A stretch of 64,000 nt of DNA from Nonlabens ulvanivorans (GTDB lineage Bacteria; Bacteroidota; Bacteroidia; Flavobacteriales; Flavobacteriaceae): the NCBI RefSeq assembly GCF_000732625.1, contig NZ_JPJI01000032.1, positions 62,001 to 126,000 on the forward strand, read 5' to 3'. Under the pieces are notes generated by a model. That model searched no databases. It was given only the letters and a program-made list of their open reading frames with translations, and had not been told where the DNA came from. Each line of letters opens with the position of its first letter. The stretch's first letter is position 1. This document shows positions 44,301 to 52,823 of this stretch, piece by piece. Made by a program: the position numbers and the translations under genes.

Positions 44301-47300
44301 GTGTATTGATTGCCTCGATAATAATTAAAGTCATTAATATGATTATAATTACCTCTATTATTAATCAAAAAGAAAATATCATTATTGATATAATCATTCG
44401 AGCTGTTTAAATCAGCAGCTAAAACGGCATTAATAATTCCTGCTTTTTTAATTTTGATTTCTACAGGTTTGTGAAACTCATGGTTAAAAACTAGTACATC
44501 ATTAATGTCGGCTTTTATTTTGTAAAGTCCATTTGCTCCAACTAGCGCGCCAATTTTTGTGCCTTTAACAACAACTAAAGTTCCATATAATGGATTGCCA
44601 TTTATATCAGTAACTTTACCTGTTACAAAACCTTTTTCTTCTCCAGCTTCTATAATCTTATTGAACAAGGTGTTTTTATAGCTCGCGTTATAGTTCCTAT
44701 TATTAATTGATAAACCAAAATAATAAATCTGATCATAGGCAAGAGAAGTATTAAAACTAGTTCTAGGAAACTGAACATAGAGCGATTGAGATCTATTATA
44801 AGAAGTGTTTTGATAAAGACTAGGAGAAAAAGAATACTGATTATTTCTAATAAACGGCGCATTCCAATTTGCCGTTGCAAACTCATCCAGACTCTTATCA
44901 TACATACTCGCTAGCACCTCAGCCTGCATAGGAATTTGATTATCATCTTTTATGGTAAATGACCAAGTTTCTTCGCCATCAGGTTGTAATTTATTTCTAA
45001 AGCTTTGTGTTTTGATTTGATACTGAGCTACTGGATCTACTGGTTTTTCGACTGTAGCCGTATTAGTTTGTTCAAATCCATTTTCTTTTTGAACTTGTAA
45101 TTGAATACTTATTTGCTTTCCGTTAATTTGAGACCATGGATATTTTAATTCTGTTTTTCCCTTTTTAAGGAAAATGAGTTTTTCTTCAACCATTTCTTGA
45201 TCTGTCCAAACAGATAGTGTTGCATAAACTCCATCCATAGAAGTATACATGTTGAATACTGCGGCCTCTTTAGTGAACTCGCCATAACTAGAAATAAGTT
45301 CTGGCTGTAATGGTAGATCCAGATTTGCCCAAAGACTTTTTTCTACTCTAGAATCTACTACATCATCTTCATTATCAAAACTCTGTCCCAATTCCACAGC
45401 TCTTATGTAAACATAATAAGCACCATTTTCCCAGTTCTTTGTTATTGGAAGCTTTACAGTTGTTAACGAATCTGTAGTGAGCTCTTTTCTAAATATAATA
45501 GGTGCTTTTTTCCAGTCGGTTTCAATTTCGTCTTTTCTTAATTCGGCATATGGGAATGTTTTGCGGTAAGTCTTATCATCTAGTTCTTGAAACTCGACTT
45601 GCGGTAATCCTGAAGCTATTATAACATGAGATGCTTGCGGTTGCTTGCGTAATTCCACGATAAGTTTACCATTGACAAACTGACCGTTCAAGTTTTTAAC
45701 GCCTACCTTTAAAGTGTTTTTTTCTGCTGTAAATTGATAAGGCAATTGAGAAGTTATTTGAATAGCATTTGTTCCCACTCGCATGGTTGTGCTAGCACTT
45801 CTAGTTTCTCCATTAAGATCAGTAAGATCTGCTTCTATTTTATAGGTGTACAGCGGTTGATATTCTGAGTCGGCATCTTTATCGTTTTCGGCTAGGAATT
45901 TTATTTTAAAAACTCCATCTGCATCTGTAGTGGTTTCTCCTTGTAAAATCACTTTTTCACTATTCCCGTAATAACCACTGCGCCATCTTGCATAATTATA
46001 GCTTCTTATTACTTTATAGGTTACTGTTGCGTTAGTTACATTACTACCCAAAAAGGCTTTCCCAAATCCAGAAACCGTAACACTATCACCCAACTTATAA
46101 GTTTCAGTGATTTCGTTAAAATCTACTTCAAAAGTAGGACGTTTATATTCCTCTACTTTAAAGTTGATTTCACCATCTTCCCAATCATTTACTGTATTGT
46201 AAAAAGCCGTTTCTTCATCAGGCTCGTCAATATATAGAGTAAACTCTCCGGTAAGTACATCTTTAGGAATTTCAAAAGATCCATGAATACTACCAAACTC
46301 ATTAGTCTTTAACTTAGTTCTATAAATCTCTGTCCCACTAACATCTTCGGCATAGATTTCTAGAAGCTCATTAGATACAATACCAGATTGTTCTTCGTTT
46401 TCTTTTTTCTGTAATACAATCGCTTTGAAATAAACCGTTTGACCTGGTCTATATATGGCTCGGTCTAGATAAATGAAGGTTTTTACATTGAGGTCGTAAT
46501 GCTCGATTTTATTCCTATTTCTATCCCTAGGGTAAGAATAATATTGAGTCTTTAAACTATCGCCATTTTTACTAATGATTACATTTTGATTACCTCTCAG
46601 GGCTTTAATATCATAATCAAGCATACCGTATTTATCCGTCTTAAAACGTTTAACAGTTCTGTTGTAAGAAATTTGAACATCTACATTACTCATTGTTTTA
46701 CCGGTAGTTCTATCTTTTATAAGTAATGCTGTTCCTAGTTCGCTATCTTTTTTAAACAAAGTCAGATTAGTCACTGTTATAAAAGTATGTGCGTATTTCA
46801 CTTCATCAGCTTTATCGGTTTTTGCCATCACCACATAACGACCTTTTTCAATAGCTGGTGCAACATATTCATAGGTGTGGTTAAAAGTGTCGTCGCCTTT
46901 AGGTAGTTGAATAGATTCTTTATGAGCTAAATTTTGAGAATCAATTGCTTTATCGATAAACTGTTGATATAAACTGTCTGCAAATCGCAAATCCTTCAAA
47001 TCTTCATCCATAGAGACTTTAATGTAGTATAAATCAATCTGTTCTACATTGCTATAACTCACTACTCCACGATGTGGCCTATTGGGAATAATTAAATCTT
47101 CTACCTGAACATTGATGCTCGATTGATACATCTGACTTTTCAACTGCTCGCACAACGCAGCTCCATAGGATTTAGGATATAAATCAATAGCCTTATTAAC
47201 TAATTGAATAGCTTTCTGTCTATGACTATACTGCTGTTCTTCACCTACCTGATTACTTAGATTTTGATGATATAAAGCTAGATAATAATAAGCCTCGGTA

Positions 47301-48217
47301 ACTGCTGGATTAGTATCATAAGACGTTATTATACTTTGCAGTTCTTTTTCATAGTCCTCATAAACCTGATAATTTCCTAGCTGATTTTGTGCATACCATA
47401 ATCGATCAGTAATGACATGAATAAAAGCAGCGTCATTGTTTGATTTTAAATGCATGGCTTCTAGATGTGCATACTGCTGCATCACATCATATTTTGAAAA
47501 AACGGTATCTCCAGCTGGCCGTTTTAACTTCAATAAATGTGCTGTGTTGAGAAAAGCATTTTCTTTAGTAATAGCAAACTCCTCTTTGGGTTTTGTAAGA
47601 TTGAAATAGCCGCTTTTATAAAAGTTTAAAGCCTGGTGCGATAATATGTCCAGTAAGCTAGGTCTTAAAAAACGTGCTGGCGCCATAGGTCCTATGATAG
47701 CGCTGTAATCACTAAGCGGAATCTTAACTAATTTCTCTGGCTGATCTAGAGAAGCCTGATAGCTATTATGAATCTCGCTATAAAAACGTGTTGCATCCCA
47801 TGTTTTAAAATCTACATCATCATCCTCTACTGCTGTTCTTTGTCTAATTTTCCATTGATTTGCACGAGCATAATCATCTAATAATTTAGCTCTTATTCCG
47901 TTATAAATATTCTTATTAGGGAATTGAGCTTTTACGATCATTTTATCCAGCTCAGCGATAATTTTATACTGCGCTTCTTCCTCGTTAATCAATTGGTATT
48001 TTGATTTGAATAAGAAAACCTTGATATATTGATCATGATCATTTTTACGTCTAGCATATTTATAAATTTCATCTACTACTTGAGTAGCATCTTCAATTCT
48101 ATCTTGTAATTCAAATTGCTCTACCTCGCGCCATTTATCGATATAAAAATTTTGTGCAATACCTTGTTGCATCGCAAACAATATTAAAACAGCAGTGATA
48201 TAGTGGTTAGGTCTCAT
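41363..48217 (-). CDS. Giant bacterial alpha-2-macroglobulin with embedded regulatory-like and TonB-plug-like domains
   Basis: 2284 residues, much longer than E. coli-type homologues (about 1500-1650). Signal peptide 1-21, then a helical/TPR-like N-terminal region (about 25-370). Macroglobulin domains include the MG2 signature YLDRAIYRPGQTVYFK near 580. At about 1200-1280 a carboxypeptidase-regulatory-like domain is inserted (GFVTGKVTDINGNPLYG). At about 1390-1480 a SusC-like plug follows (LQGQVPGLNIIS, then LIIVDGVPVDEDFF and SIYGNRGANGVIIIST). The A2M family core resumes (about 1500), with the thioester motif CAEQ near 1737, so it can probably trap proteases covalently. Divergent from the TPR gene, and alone in its transcript. 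Confidence 0.9.
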   Translation of the reverse strand: MRPNHYITAVLILFAMQQGIAQNFYIDKWREVEQFELQDRIEDATQVVDEIYKYARRKNDHDQYIKVFLFKSKYQLINEEEAQYKIIAELDKMIVKAQFPNKNIYNGIRAKLLDDYARANQWKIRQRTAVEDDDVDFKTWDATRFYSEIHNSYQASLDQPEKLVKIPLSDYSAIIGPMAPARFLRPSLLDILSHQALNFYKSGYFNLTKPKEEFAITKENAFLNTAHLLKLKRPAGDTVFSKYDVMQQYAHLEAMHLKSNNDAAFIHVITDRLWYAQNQLGNYQVYEDYEKELQSIITSYDTNPAVTEAYYYLALYHQNLSNQVGEEQQYSHRQKAIQLVNKAIDLYPKSYGAALCEQLKSQMYQSSINVQVEDLIIPNRPHRGVVSYSNVEQIDLYYIKVSMDEDLKDLRFADSLYQQFIDKAIDSQNLAHKESIQLPKGDDTFNHTYEYVAPAIEKGRYVVMAKTDKADEVKYAHTFITVTNLTLFKKDSELGTALLIKDRTTGKTMSNVDVQISYNRTVKRFKTDKYGMLDYDIKALRGNQNVIISKNGDSLKTQYYSYPRDRNRNKIEHYDLNVKTFIYLDRAIYRPGQTVYFKAIVLQKKENEEQSGIVSNELLEIYAEDVSGTEIYRTKLKTNEFGSIHGSFEIPKDVLTGEFTLYIDEPDEETAFYNTVNDWEDGEINFKVEEYKRPTFEVDFNEITETYKLGDSVTVSGFGKAFLGSNVTNATVTYKVIRSYNYARWRSGYYGNSEKVILQGETTTDADGVFKIKFLAENDKDADSEYQPLYTYKIEADLTDLNGETRSASTTMRVGTNAIQITSQLPYQFTAEKNTLKVGVKNLNGQFVNGKLIVELRKQPQASHVIIASGLPQVEFQELDDKTYRKTFPYAELRKDEIETDWKKAPIIFRKELTTDSLTTVKLPITKNWENGAYYVYIRAVELGQSFDNEDDVVDSRVEKSLWANLDLPLQPELISSYGEFTKEAAVFNMYTSMDGVYATLSVWTDQEMVEEKLIFLKKGKTELKYPWSQINGKQISIQLQVQKENGFEQTNTATVEKPVDPVAQYQIKTQSFRNKLQPDGEETWSFTIKDDNQIPMQAEVLASMYDKSLDEFATANWNAPFIRNNQYSFSPSLYQNTSYNRSQSLYVQFPRTSFNTSLAYDQIYYFGLSINNRNYNASYKNTLFNKIIEAGEEKGFVTGKVTDINGNPLYGTLVVVKGTKIGALVGANGLYKIKADINDVLVFNHEFHKPVEIKIKKAGIINAVLAADLNSSNDYINNDIFFLINNRGNYNHINDFNYYRGNQYTKSLIGDDGMIAVVNSNAIAYDTLSNGKLIARALPGDIIFAENEDYLRTNFTGADKREFRDSDINNESSRVYSSYRGRKKYPNDRPYASLTQTLQGQVPGLNIISNSGQPGANALVQLRGVASLDENTEPLIIVDGVPVDEDFFSGLNPNDIFETAILKDAAATSIYGNRGANGVIIISTKEGISANDLVLREMNLNNVQARKNLQETAFFFPELRTDEKGNLKFSFTSPEALTQWKLRLLAHDKKGKTAQLEQLVVTQKELNVIPNAPRFLRETDTIRFSAKIANLSDAAMDGTARLQLFDAMTVKAIDVELGNVNNNRDFTIEKGGNTSVNWTFRIPLGTQAVTYRVVAAAGNFSDGEENTLPVLSNRMLVSESRALWVRAGETQTAVMDNLLESDSGTMAHHQMVFEYTSNPSWYAIKSLPYLMEYEHECAEQTFSRYYANAMAHHILTSNPKVKTVFDSWAQNGTNVSALEKNEELKTVMLSHTPWLRDAQSEAQKQQRLATLFDLAETAKQKKKTLAKLEKLQGDSGGFPWFNGGYTNEYITRHIAAGLGHMKKLGIKNDDTPQTDRMYKNAIDALDTEWKKRFNRYLENHQTLKDYSYGNAFWHYQYARSFDVSITENSDEVLEKAMEYAFAKAEKSYSSQPLYTKLLMAITLHRNGKTKLASSIMEGLKQTAVKSDENGMFWKENKNSWYWYSSDIETQALAIEAFQEVTADLNSVEELKIWLLKNKRINQWKSTKATADATYALLLQGGKWLDVEENNKITWGNKPLPADKMKAVEKEAGTGYFKITMNTPEVYKELATVIVKNKSDVTGYGAMYWQYFEDLDKIKVDDDLPLSVKKKLFKKVMTDSGEKLEEITSEDPLKIGDLITVRLIIKTNADMDFVHLKDMRASGFEPVDVISKYKWQDGLGYYQSTKDVATHFFFDQMNKGTYVFEYDVRASNAGQFSNGITQLECMYAPEFSSHSEGMRVKIEE
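42383..42398. repeat. Dispersed 16-bp palindrome, exact copy
   Basis: In the macroglobulin gene after the thioester domain start, read as Ala-Phe-Ala-Lys-Ala. Only one copy in this 6.9-kb gene. Confidence 0.95.
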
Positions 48218-48359
48218 AATTCTTTAATTCTTGTATAAATCTACACATAGTTCATACCATTCTACAATCTATAATGAGGGAAATAGCCTTTTGAATTAGG
48301 GAAATCCTTTTTAACAACTCTATTGATGGCATTGGCTCACTTTTTGATAAATTTAGAGC

Positions 48360-49118
48360 ATGAAAAAAATGTTTTTTATCATATTACTGTTGTGCAGTGC
48401 AATGGGTTGGAGTCAGGACGCTTTCGCGAAAGCGGAATCATTATTCAACTCTGAGCAATATGAAGCCGCAAAGCCCATATATAAATCCTTACTGCAAGAC
48501 AACAAAAAAGACCCCATAATATTGCGCAGACTAGGCGATATTGAATCACATGCTCAACGTTATAAAAAAGCATTTCCATACTATAAAAGATTATTAGATC
48601 TAGATGACTCTAATCCAGATTACCATTTTTTATATGGTGGTACATTAGGTTTGCACGCTAAAGAAAGTTCAAAACTTGAGGCGCTAGGTTATCTGGACGA
48701 TATTAAATTTCATCTTAAAAAAGCGGCTAGCTTAGACCCTAATCATGTAGAGGCTAGATGGGCACTGGTGCAATTATATTGTGAGTTGCCTGGAATCGTA
48801 GGTGGATCCTTAAGAACCAGTCGTAAATATGCAGATGAGCTTTTAAAAATATCTCCTGTAGATGGCCATCTGGCACAAGGCTATATTGAAGAGTATGATA
48901 AAGAATATCGCGCTGCAGAGAAATGTTATAAAAAAGCCATAGAAATAGGTGGTTCCCTAACTACTTATAAAAAACTAGCATCTCTTTATGAGCAAAAAAC
49001 AAAAGAATATCTTAAGGCTTTAATCACTTTACAAGACGCATATGCTGTCCATAAAGAACCTAGTTTACTAGAAGAAATCTCTAGACTTAAAAGAGATCAT
49101 GATCTAGTAGGTGATTAA
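48360..49118 (+). CDS. Exported tetratricopeptide-repeat protein
   Basis: 252 residues with a signal peptide (1-19, GWSQ). Repeated helical pairs follow the TPR spacing of Ala, Leu and Tyr: AESLFNSEQYEAAKPIYKSLL, RYKKAFPYYKRLLDLDDSNPDYHFLYGG, DKEYRAAEKCYKKAIEIGG. Roughly four to five repeats. A protein-binding scaffold in the periplasm. Partner unknown. The palindrome copy supplies AFAKA immediately after the signal-cleavage region, giving the first helix of the first repeat. Confidence 0.85.
   Translation: MKKMFFIILLLCSAMGWSQDAFAKAESLFNSEQYEAAKPIYKSLLQDNKKDPIILRRLGDIESHAQRYKKAFPYYKRLLDLDDSNPDYHFLYGGTLGLHAKESSKLEALGYLDDIKFHLKKAASLDPNHVEARWALVQLYCELPGIVGGSLRTSRKYADELLKISPVDGHLAQGYIEEYDKEYRAAEKCYKKAIEIGGSLTTYKKLASLYEQKTKEYLKALITLQDAYAVHKEPSLLEEISRLKRDHDLVGD
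48419..48434. repeat. Dispersed 16-bp palindrome, exact copy
   Basis: In the TPR gene, about 60 nt after the start codon, read as Ala-Phe-Ala-Lys-Ala. Confidence 0.95.
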
Positions 49119-49192
49119 GCTCATAAAGCACTCCATTCCTTAGTCATTCCAGCCTTTTATTAGTAGCTTTACGTCTTATAAAGTTACTTATT

Positions 49193-50545
49193 ATGCGCGT
49201 ACATTTTATCGCAATAGGCGGCAGTGCCATGCACAATCTCGCTCTTGCGTTACATCATAAAGGTTACCAGGTTACTGGTAGTGACGATACCATTTTTGAA
49301 CCTAGTAAATCCAGATTGGACAAATACGGTTTACTACCAGAACATATGGGATGGAATTCAGAGAACATTAATGCTAACCTAGATGCGGTCATTTTAGGCA
49401 TGCATGCAAAAGCCGATAATCCTGAGTTATTGAAGGCTCAAGAACTAGGTTTAAAAATATATAGCTATCCAGAGTATTTATATGAGCAGTCTAAAAATAA
49501 AACACGTGTTGTTATAGGTGGTTCTCATGGAAAAACAACGATTACTTCTATGATACTGCACGTGATGCATTATCACGATCGTGAGGTAGATTATATGGTA
49601 GGCGCACAATTAGAAGGTTTTGAAACCATGGTGCATCTTACTGATGATAATGAATTTATGATTCTAGAAGGTGATGAGTATTTATCAAGTCCTATAGATC
49701 GTAGACCTAAATTTCATTTATACCAGCCTAATATTGCTCTGATCTCTGGAATTGCGTGGGATCACATTAATGTGTTTCCAACTTGGGAAAATTACTTAAG
49801 TCAGTTTTCAGAATTTGTAGAATGTATGCGAGATGGAAGTATCCTTGTTTACAACGAGGACGATGAAGCCGTAAAAACGATTGCGGAGGCAGCGACCAAA
49901 CCTACTCGTAAACACGCCTACTCTATTCCTGCTCATTCTATCATTAATGGAACGACTTACCTAGAAACACCAGAAGGTGATATGCCTATAGAGATTTTTG
50001 GAAAGCATAATCTTTCTAATCTCGCAGGTGCAAAATGGATTTGCCAGCACATGGGAATAGATGAAGATGATTTCTATGAGGCGATCGCTTCTTTTAAAGG
50101 CGCTTCTAAACGTTTAGAAAAAGTAGCTCAAAATGAGAACTGTGTGATTTATAAAGATTTTGCGCACTCACCAAGTAAAGTAGAAGCTACTACCAGAGCG
50201 GTTCATAATCAATATTCAGAACGCAAACTTATCGCTTGTCTAGAACTACATACTTATTCTAGTTTGAATCCCGAATTTCTAGTTCAGTATAAAAACACAC
50301 TCGATGCAGCAGATGTTGCTGTGGTGTTTTACAGTCCACATGCGGTGGAGATTAAGAAACTAGAGCCTATTAGTGAGCAACAAATTTTTGAGTCTTTTGA
50401 TAGAGATGATCTCATCGTAAAAACAGATCCAGCCGACTTTAAAAAATGGTTATTCAGTCAGGATTTTAATAACACAGCGGTTTTAATGATGAGCAGTGGT
50501 AATTATGGCGGATTGGACTTTGAGGAATTAAAAAATGTATTATAA
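49193..50545 (+). CDS. mpl: UDP-N-acetylmuramate:L-Ala-gamma-D-Glu-meso-DAP ligase
   Basis: 450 residues, Mur-ligase fold. The N-terminal Rossmann start VHFIAIGGSAMHNLALALHHKGYQVTGSDD is Mpl-type; MurC would have GIGGxGM. The ATP loop is GGSHGKTTITSM near 105-116, and the C-terminal KDFAHSPSKVEATTRAV near 322 is typical. It reuses tripeptides recovered from turned-over wall, joining them to UDP-MurNAc. This matches the number of wall hydrolases in the window. Alone between two short intergenic gaps. Confidence 0.93.
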   Translation: MRVHFIAIGGSAMHNLALALHHKGYQVTGSDDTIFEPSKSRLDKYGLLPEHMGWNSENINANLDAVILGMHAKADNPELLKAQELGLKIYSYPEYLYEQSKNKTRVVIGGSHGKTTITSMILHVMHYHDREVDYMVGAQLEGFETMVHLTDDNEFMILEGDEYLSSPIDRRPKFHLYQPNIALISGIAWDHINVFPTWENYLSQFSEFVECMRDGSILVYNEDDEAVKTIAEAATKPTRKHAYSIPAHSIINGTTYLETPEGDMPIEIFGKHNLSNLAGAKWICQHMGIDEDDFYEAIASFKGASKRLEKVAQNENCVIYKDFAHSPSKVEATTRAVHNQYSERKLIACLELHTYSSLNPEFLVQYKNTLDAADVAVVFYSPHAVEIKKLEPISEQQIFESFDRDDLIVKTDPADFKKWLFSQDFNNTAVLMMSSGNYGGLDFEELKNVL

Positions 50546-50657
50546 CGCTTAGGCTTTTAGTCTACAGTCAGTTGTGCTATTTATCGAACTCTAGTTGATC
50601 ATTTAAATTGACTATGAGATTTGGTAGCATTGTCGTAAAAATCACAAAAAAGTAATA

Positions 50658-50942
50658 ATGATTAAGAGTCTAATACTTTATACGTTACTTTCAATGTTGA
50701 TTTTCTTCAGCATCTCATTTTTTACATTGTTTAATGATATTCACTCTCCATTAAGTGATATAAACTTGAGTAAAGAGTTTACTATTGGCTTTCCTTTTAC
50801 CTACTATTATGAGTTCCGGTTAAATGATCATTCTATTCCTAACGCTGGTTGGAATTTAAAGAATCTATTGCTAGATTGTTGTTCAACTTGGTTAACGGTT
50901 GTTTTCATGGCATTTTTATTAAAAAAGTATTTTAAAAAATGA
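50658..50942 (+). CDS. Small two-helix membrane protein, unknown
   Basis: 94 residues with two membrane helices (about 5-25 and 72-88) and an extracytoplasmic loop between. It ends in basic KKYFKK. Nothing recognised. It overlaps the following M24 peptidase gene by 4 nt (ATGA), which supports expression. Confidence 0.6.
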   Translation: MIKSLILYTLLSMLIFFSISFFTLFNDIHSPLSDINLSKEFTIGFPFTYYYEFRLNDHSIPNAGWNLKNLLLDCCSTWLTVVFMAFLLKKYFKK

Positions 50943-51613
50943 ACGACGTTTTAAAAAACCTCATCGTTGCCGAAGCTAAAGCAGCACAACTGTTTCAAGA
51001 AATAGAAAACAGAAATATCATTGCAGCCGGTAAAACCGAAAAAGAAATAAACACCGAAGTATTTCAACTAGCAGATGAATTATTTGGGATCAAAAAATAC
51101 TGGCACAAACGCATTGTAAGAGCAGGATCAAACACCTTACATCCATATGACGAGAATCCGGTAGACTTACTAGTTCAAGCAGATGATATCGTGTTTCTAG
51201 ACTTCGGTCCGATACTGGAAGAATGGGAAGCAGACTATGGTCGTACTTATGTGATAGGAACCGATCCACTGAAAATAAAATTAAAAAAAGACATAGAAAC
51301 CGCATGGCAAGAATGTAGAGATTACTACTTCTCACAAACTGACCTAACTGGTGCGGCTTTTTATGATTATTGTGTTCAAAAAGCGACGGAATATGGCTGG
51401 GAATTTGGTGGTCCTATCGCCGGGCATTTAATCGGTCATTTCCCGCATGAGAATCTAGAAAGCGAGAACAAACTCAATTATATCCATCCCGAGAATAATA
51501 AAAATCTTTTTGCACCCGATGGAAACGGTAATAAAAGAGAATGGATTCTAGAAATTCACTTTGTAGATAGAGCTAGAGAAATTGGTGGATTTTTTGAGCA
51601 ATTGTTGGTTTAG
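50939..51613 (+). CDS. M24-family metallopeptidase-like protein (single-domain)
   Basis: 224 residues. It has only the pita-bread (creatinase/aminopeptidase P) fold, no N-terminal domain. VFLDFGPILEEWEADYGRTYVIG contributes the two Asp metal ligands near 86 and 100. GGPIAGHLIGHFPHE (near 158-172) gives the His ligand, and EWILEIHFVD near 200 a Glu. The metal residues appear intact, so aminopeptidase activity is plausible. Substrate unknown. Cytoplasmic. Followed by a 144-nt gap holding a stem-loop repeat. Confidence 0.82.
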   Translation: MNDVLKNLIVAEAKAAQLFQEIENRNIIAAGKTEKEINTEVFQLADELFGIKKYWHKRIVRAGSNTLHPYDENPVDLLVQADDIVFLDFGPILEEWEADYGRTYVIGTDPLKIKLKKDIETAWQECRDYYFSQTDLTGAAFYDYCVQKATEYGWEFGGPIAGHLIGHFPHENLESENKLNYIHPENNKNLFAPDGNGNKREWILEIHFVDRAREIGGFFEQLLV

Positions 51614-51681
51614 AACGATTAATTTATAAAACCATCCTTGTTTTTAAGTTCAAGTATGACTTTAATTTTCATAACTAGCAG

Positions 51682-51702
51682 ATTCCGAAATAAATTCGGA
51701 AT
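51682..51702. repeat. Stem-loop intergenic repeat (ATTCCGAA...TTCGGAAT)
   Basis: An 8-bp perfect stem, ATTCCGAA (51682-51689) and TTCGGAAT (51695-51702), around ATAAA, followed by GACA. It resembles the small intergenic CATTCC/GGAAT stem-loops scattered in many Bacteroidota genomes. Only one copy is present here, so repeat status rests on resemblance. No T-run, so a terminator is less likely. Confidence 0.5.
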
Positions 51703-51731
51703 GACAGGTTCAACGGCTGCTCTTAAATATT

Positions 51732-51739
51732 TACCTTTG
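51732..51739 (+). promoter_or_regulatory. mvaD: Bacteroidota -7 element for mvaD
   Basis: TACCTTTG, matching TAnnTTTG, 18 nt before the TTG start codon of mvaD. The stop codon TAG at 51740-51742 is in frame with mvaD, which rules out a more upstream start. Confidence 0.55.
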
Positions 51740-51757
51740 TAGCTTAATTCAAGGCTA

Positions 51758-52813
51758 TTGGAAACTCAGTTTAAGTTAGAAGGCGATTTTACTTTAATAG
51801 ATAATTTATCTACAAAATGGCAAGCGCCATCTAATATTGCGCTTGTAAAATACTGGGGTAAATATGGCATGCAGTTACCTGCAAATCCGTCGATAAGTTT
51901 TACCTTAAATGCTTGTAGAACCATTACTACAGTAACGGCTAGTAAAGGAACTCACGGTTTCAGCATTTCTTATGACGGCACTCCTAAACCTGAATTTGCT
52001 CCTAAAATTGAAGCTTATTTCAAGCGCATTGCTGACTATTGTCCATGGATTGCGAACTATCATTTTGATATAGACACACACAATACGTTTCCGCATAGTT
52101 CGGGAATTGCGAGTAGTGCTAGTAGTATGGCGGCGATGTCAGTTTGTATGATGGATTTTGAGAGCACGCTTACTGGTCAGAAAATGGATTTTCATAAAGC
52201 ATCCTTTCTCGCTCGATTGGGATCTGGAAGTGCTTGTCGTAGCTTGAAAGGTAGCGCCGTGGTTTGGGGAACGCATAAAGAAGTTGATGACAGCTCGCAA
52301 TACTTTGGAGTTGATAAAAGTGACTATCTACATCCTGTTTTTCAGGATTTTCAGGACACGATTTTACTGGTAGATAAAGGTGAAAAAGTGGTGAGTTCTA
52401 CGATAGGACACGAGTTGATGAATGGACACGCTTTCGCGAAAGCGAGATTTGAACAAGCCCATGAGAACCTTTCTTCTCTTAAAAAAGCATTGCAGGAAGG
52501 TGACCTTGAAACTTTTATAAAAATTACAGAAAGTGAAGCGCTCACATTACATGCAATGATGATGACCTCACATCCTTATTTTATATTAATGAAGCCCAAA
52601 ACACTGTCGATTATCGAGGAAATATGGGCGTTCAGAAAAGAGACTGGCATACCTGTATGCTTTACACTAGATGCTGGTGCTAACGTGCACATGCTTTATC
52701 CACATGAAAATAATGAGGCTGTGCAAGGATTGATTAACAGCAAATTAGCGCAATATTGTCAAAATGGTCACTATATTTGTGATCAAGTAGGCACAGGTGC
52801 AAAAAAGTGCTAA
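51758..52813 (+). CDS. mvaD: Diphosphomevalonate decarboxylase
   Basis: 351 residues, GHMP fold. WQAPSNIALVKYWGKYGMQLPANPSISFTL (about 22-51) is the family N-terminus. FPHSSGIASSASSMAAMS near 110 is the phosphate loop with catalytic residues, and FTLDAGANVHML near 306 holds the catalytic Asp. It makes isopentenyl diphosphate. The start is a TTG at 51758: an in-frame stop lies at 51740 and the first ATG is inside the conserved block. Mevalonate kinase follows 10 nt later. Carries an exact palindrome copy read as AFAKA. Confidence 0.95.
   Translation: METQFKLEGDFTLIDNLSTKWQAPSNIALVKYWGKYGMQLPANPSISFTLNACRTITTVTASKGTHGFSISYDGTPKPEFAPKIEAYFKRIADYCPWIANYHFDIDTHNTFPHSSGIASSASSMAAMSVCMMDFESTLTGQKMDFHKASFLARLGSGSACRSLKGSAVVWGTHKEVDDSSQYFGVDKSDYLHPVFQDFQDTILLVDKGEKVVSSTIGHELMNGHAFAKARFEQAHENLSSLKKALQEGDLETFIKITESEALTLHAMMMTSHPYFILMKPKTLSIIEEIWAFRKETGIPVCFTLDAGANVHMLYPHENNEAVQGLINSKLAQYCQNGHYICDQVGTGAKKC
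52429..52444. repeat. Dispersed 16-bp palindrome, exact copy
   Basis: In mvaD, read as Ala-Phe-Ala-Lys-Ala within a helix of the C-terminal half. Confidence 0.95.
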
Positions 52814-52823
52814 CTTTAACGCT

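Noticed and set aside
44650-44901. An 83-codon open frame on the same strand inside the macroglobulin gene
   Set aside because: It is in another frame across a low-complexity Asn/Tyr-rich part of a clearly coding gene, and its product has no coherent motif.
52797-52823. An earlier start for mevalonate kinase, inside mvaD
   Set aside because: It adds nine residues with no similarity, while the ATG at 52824 begins exactly at the family's N-terminal strand.
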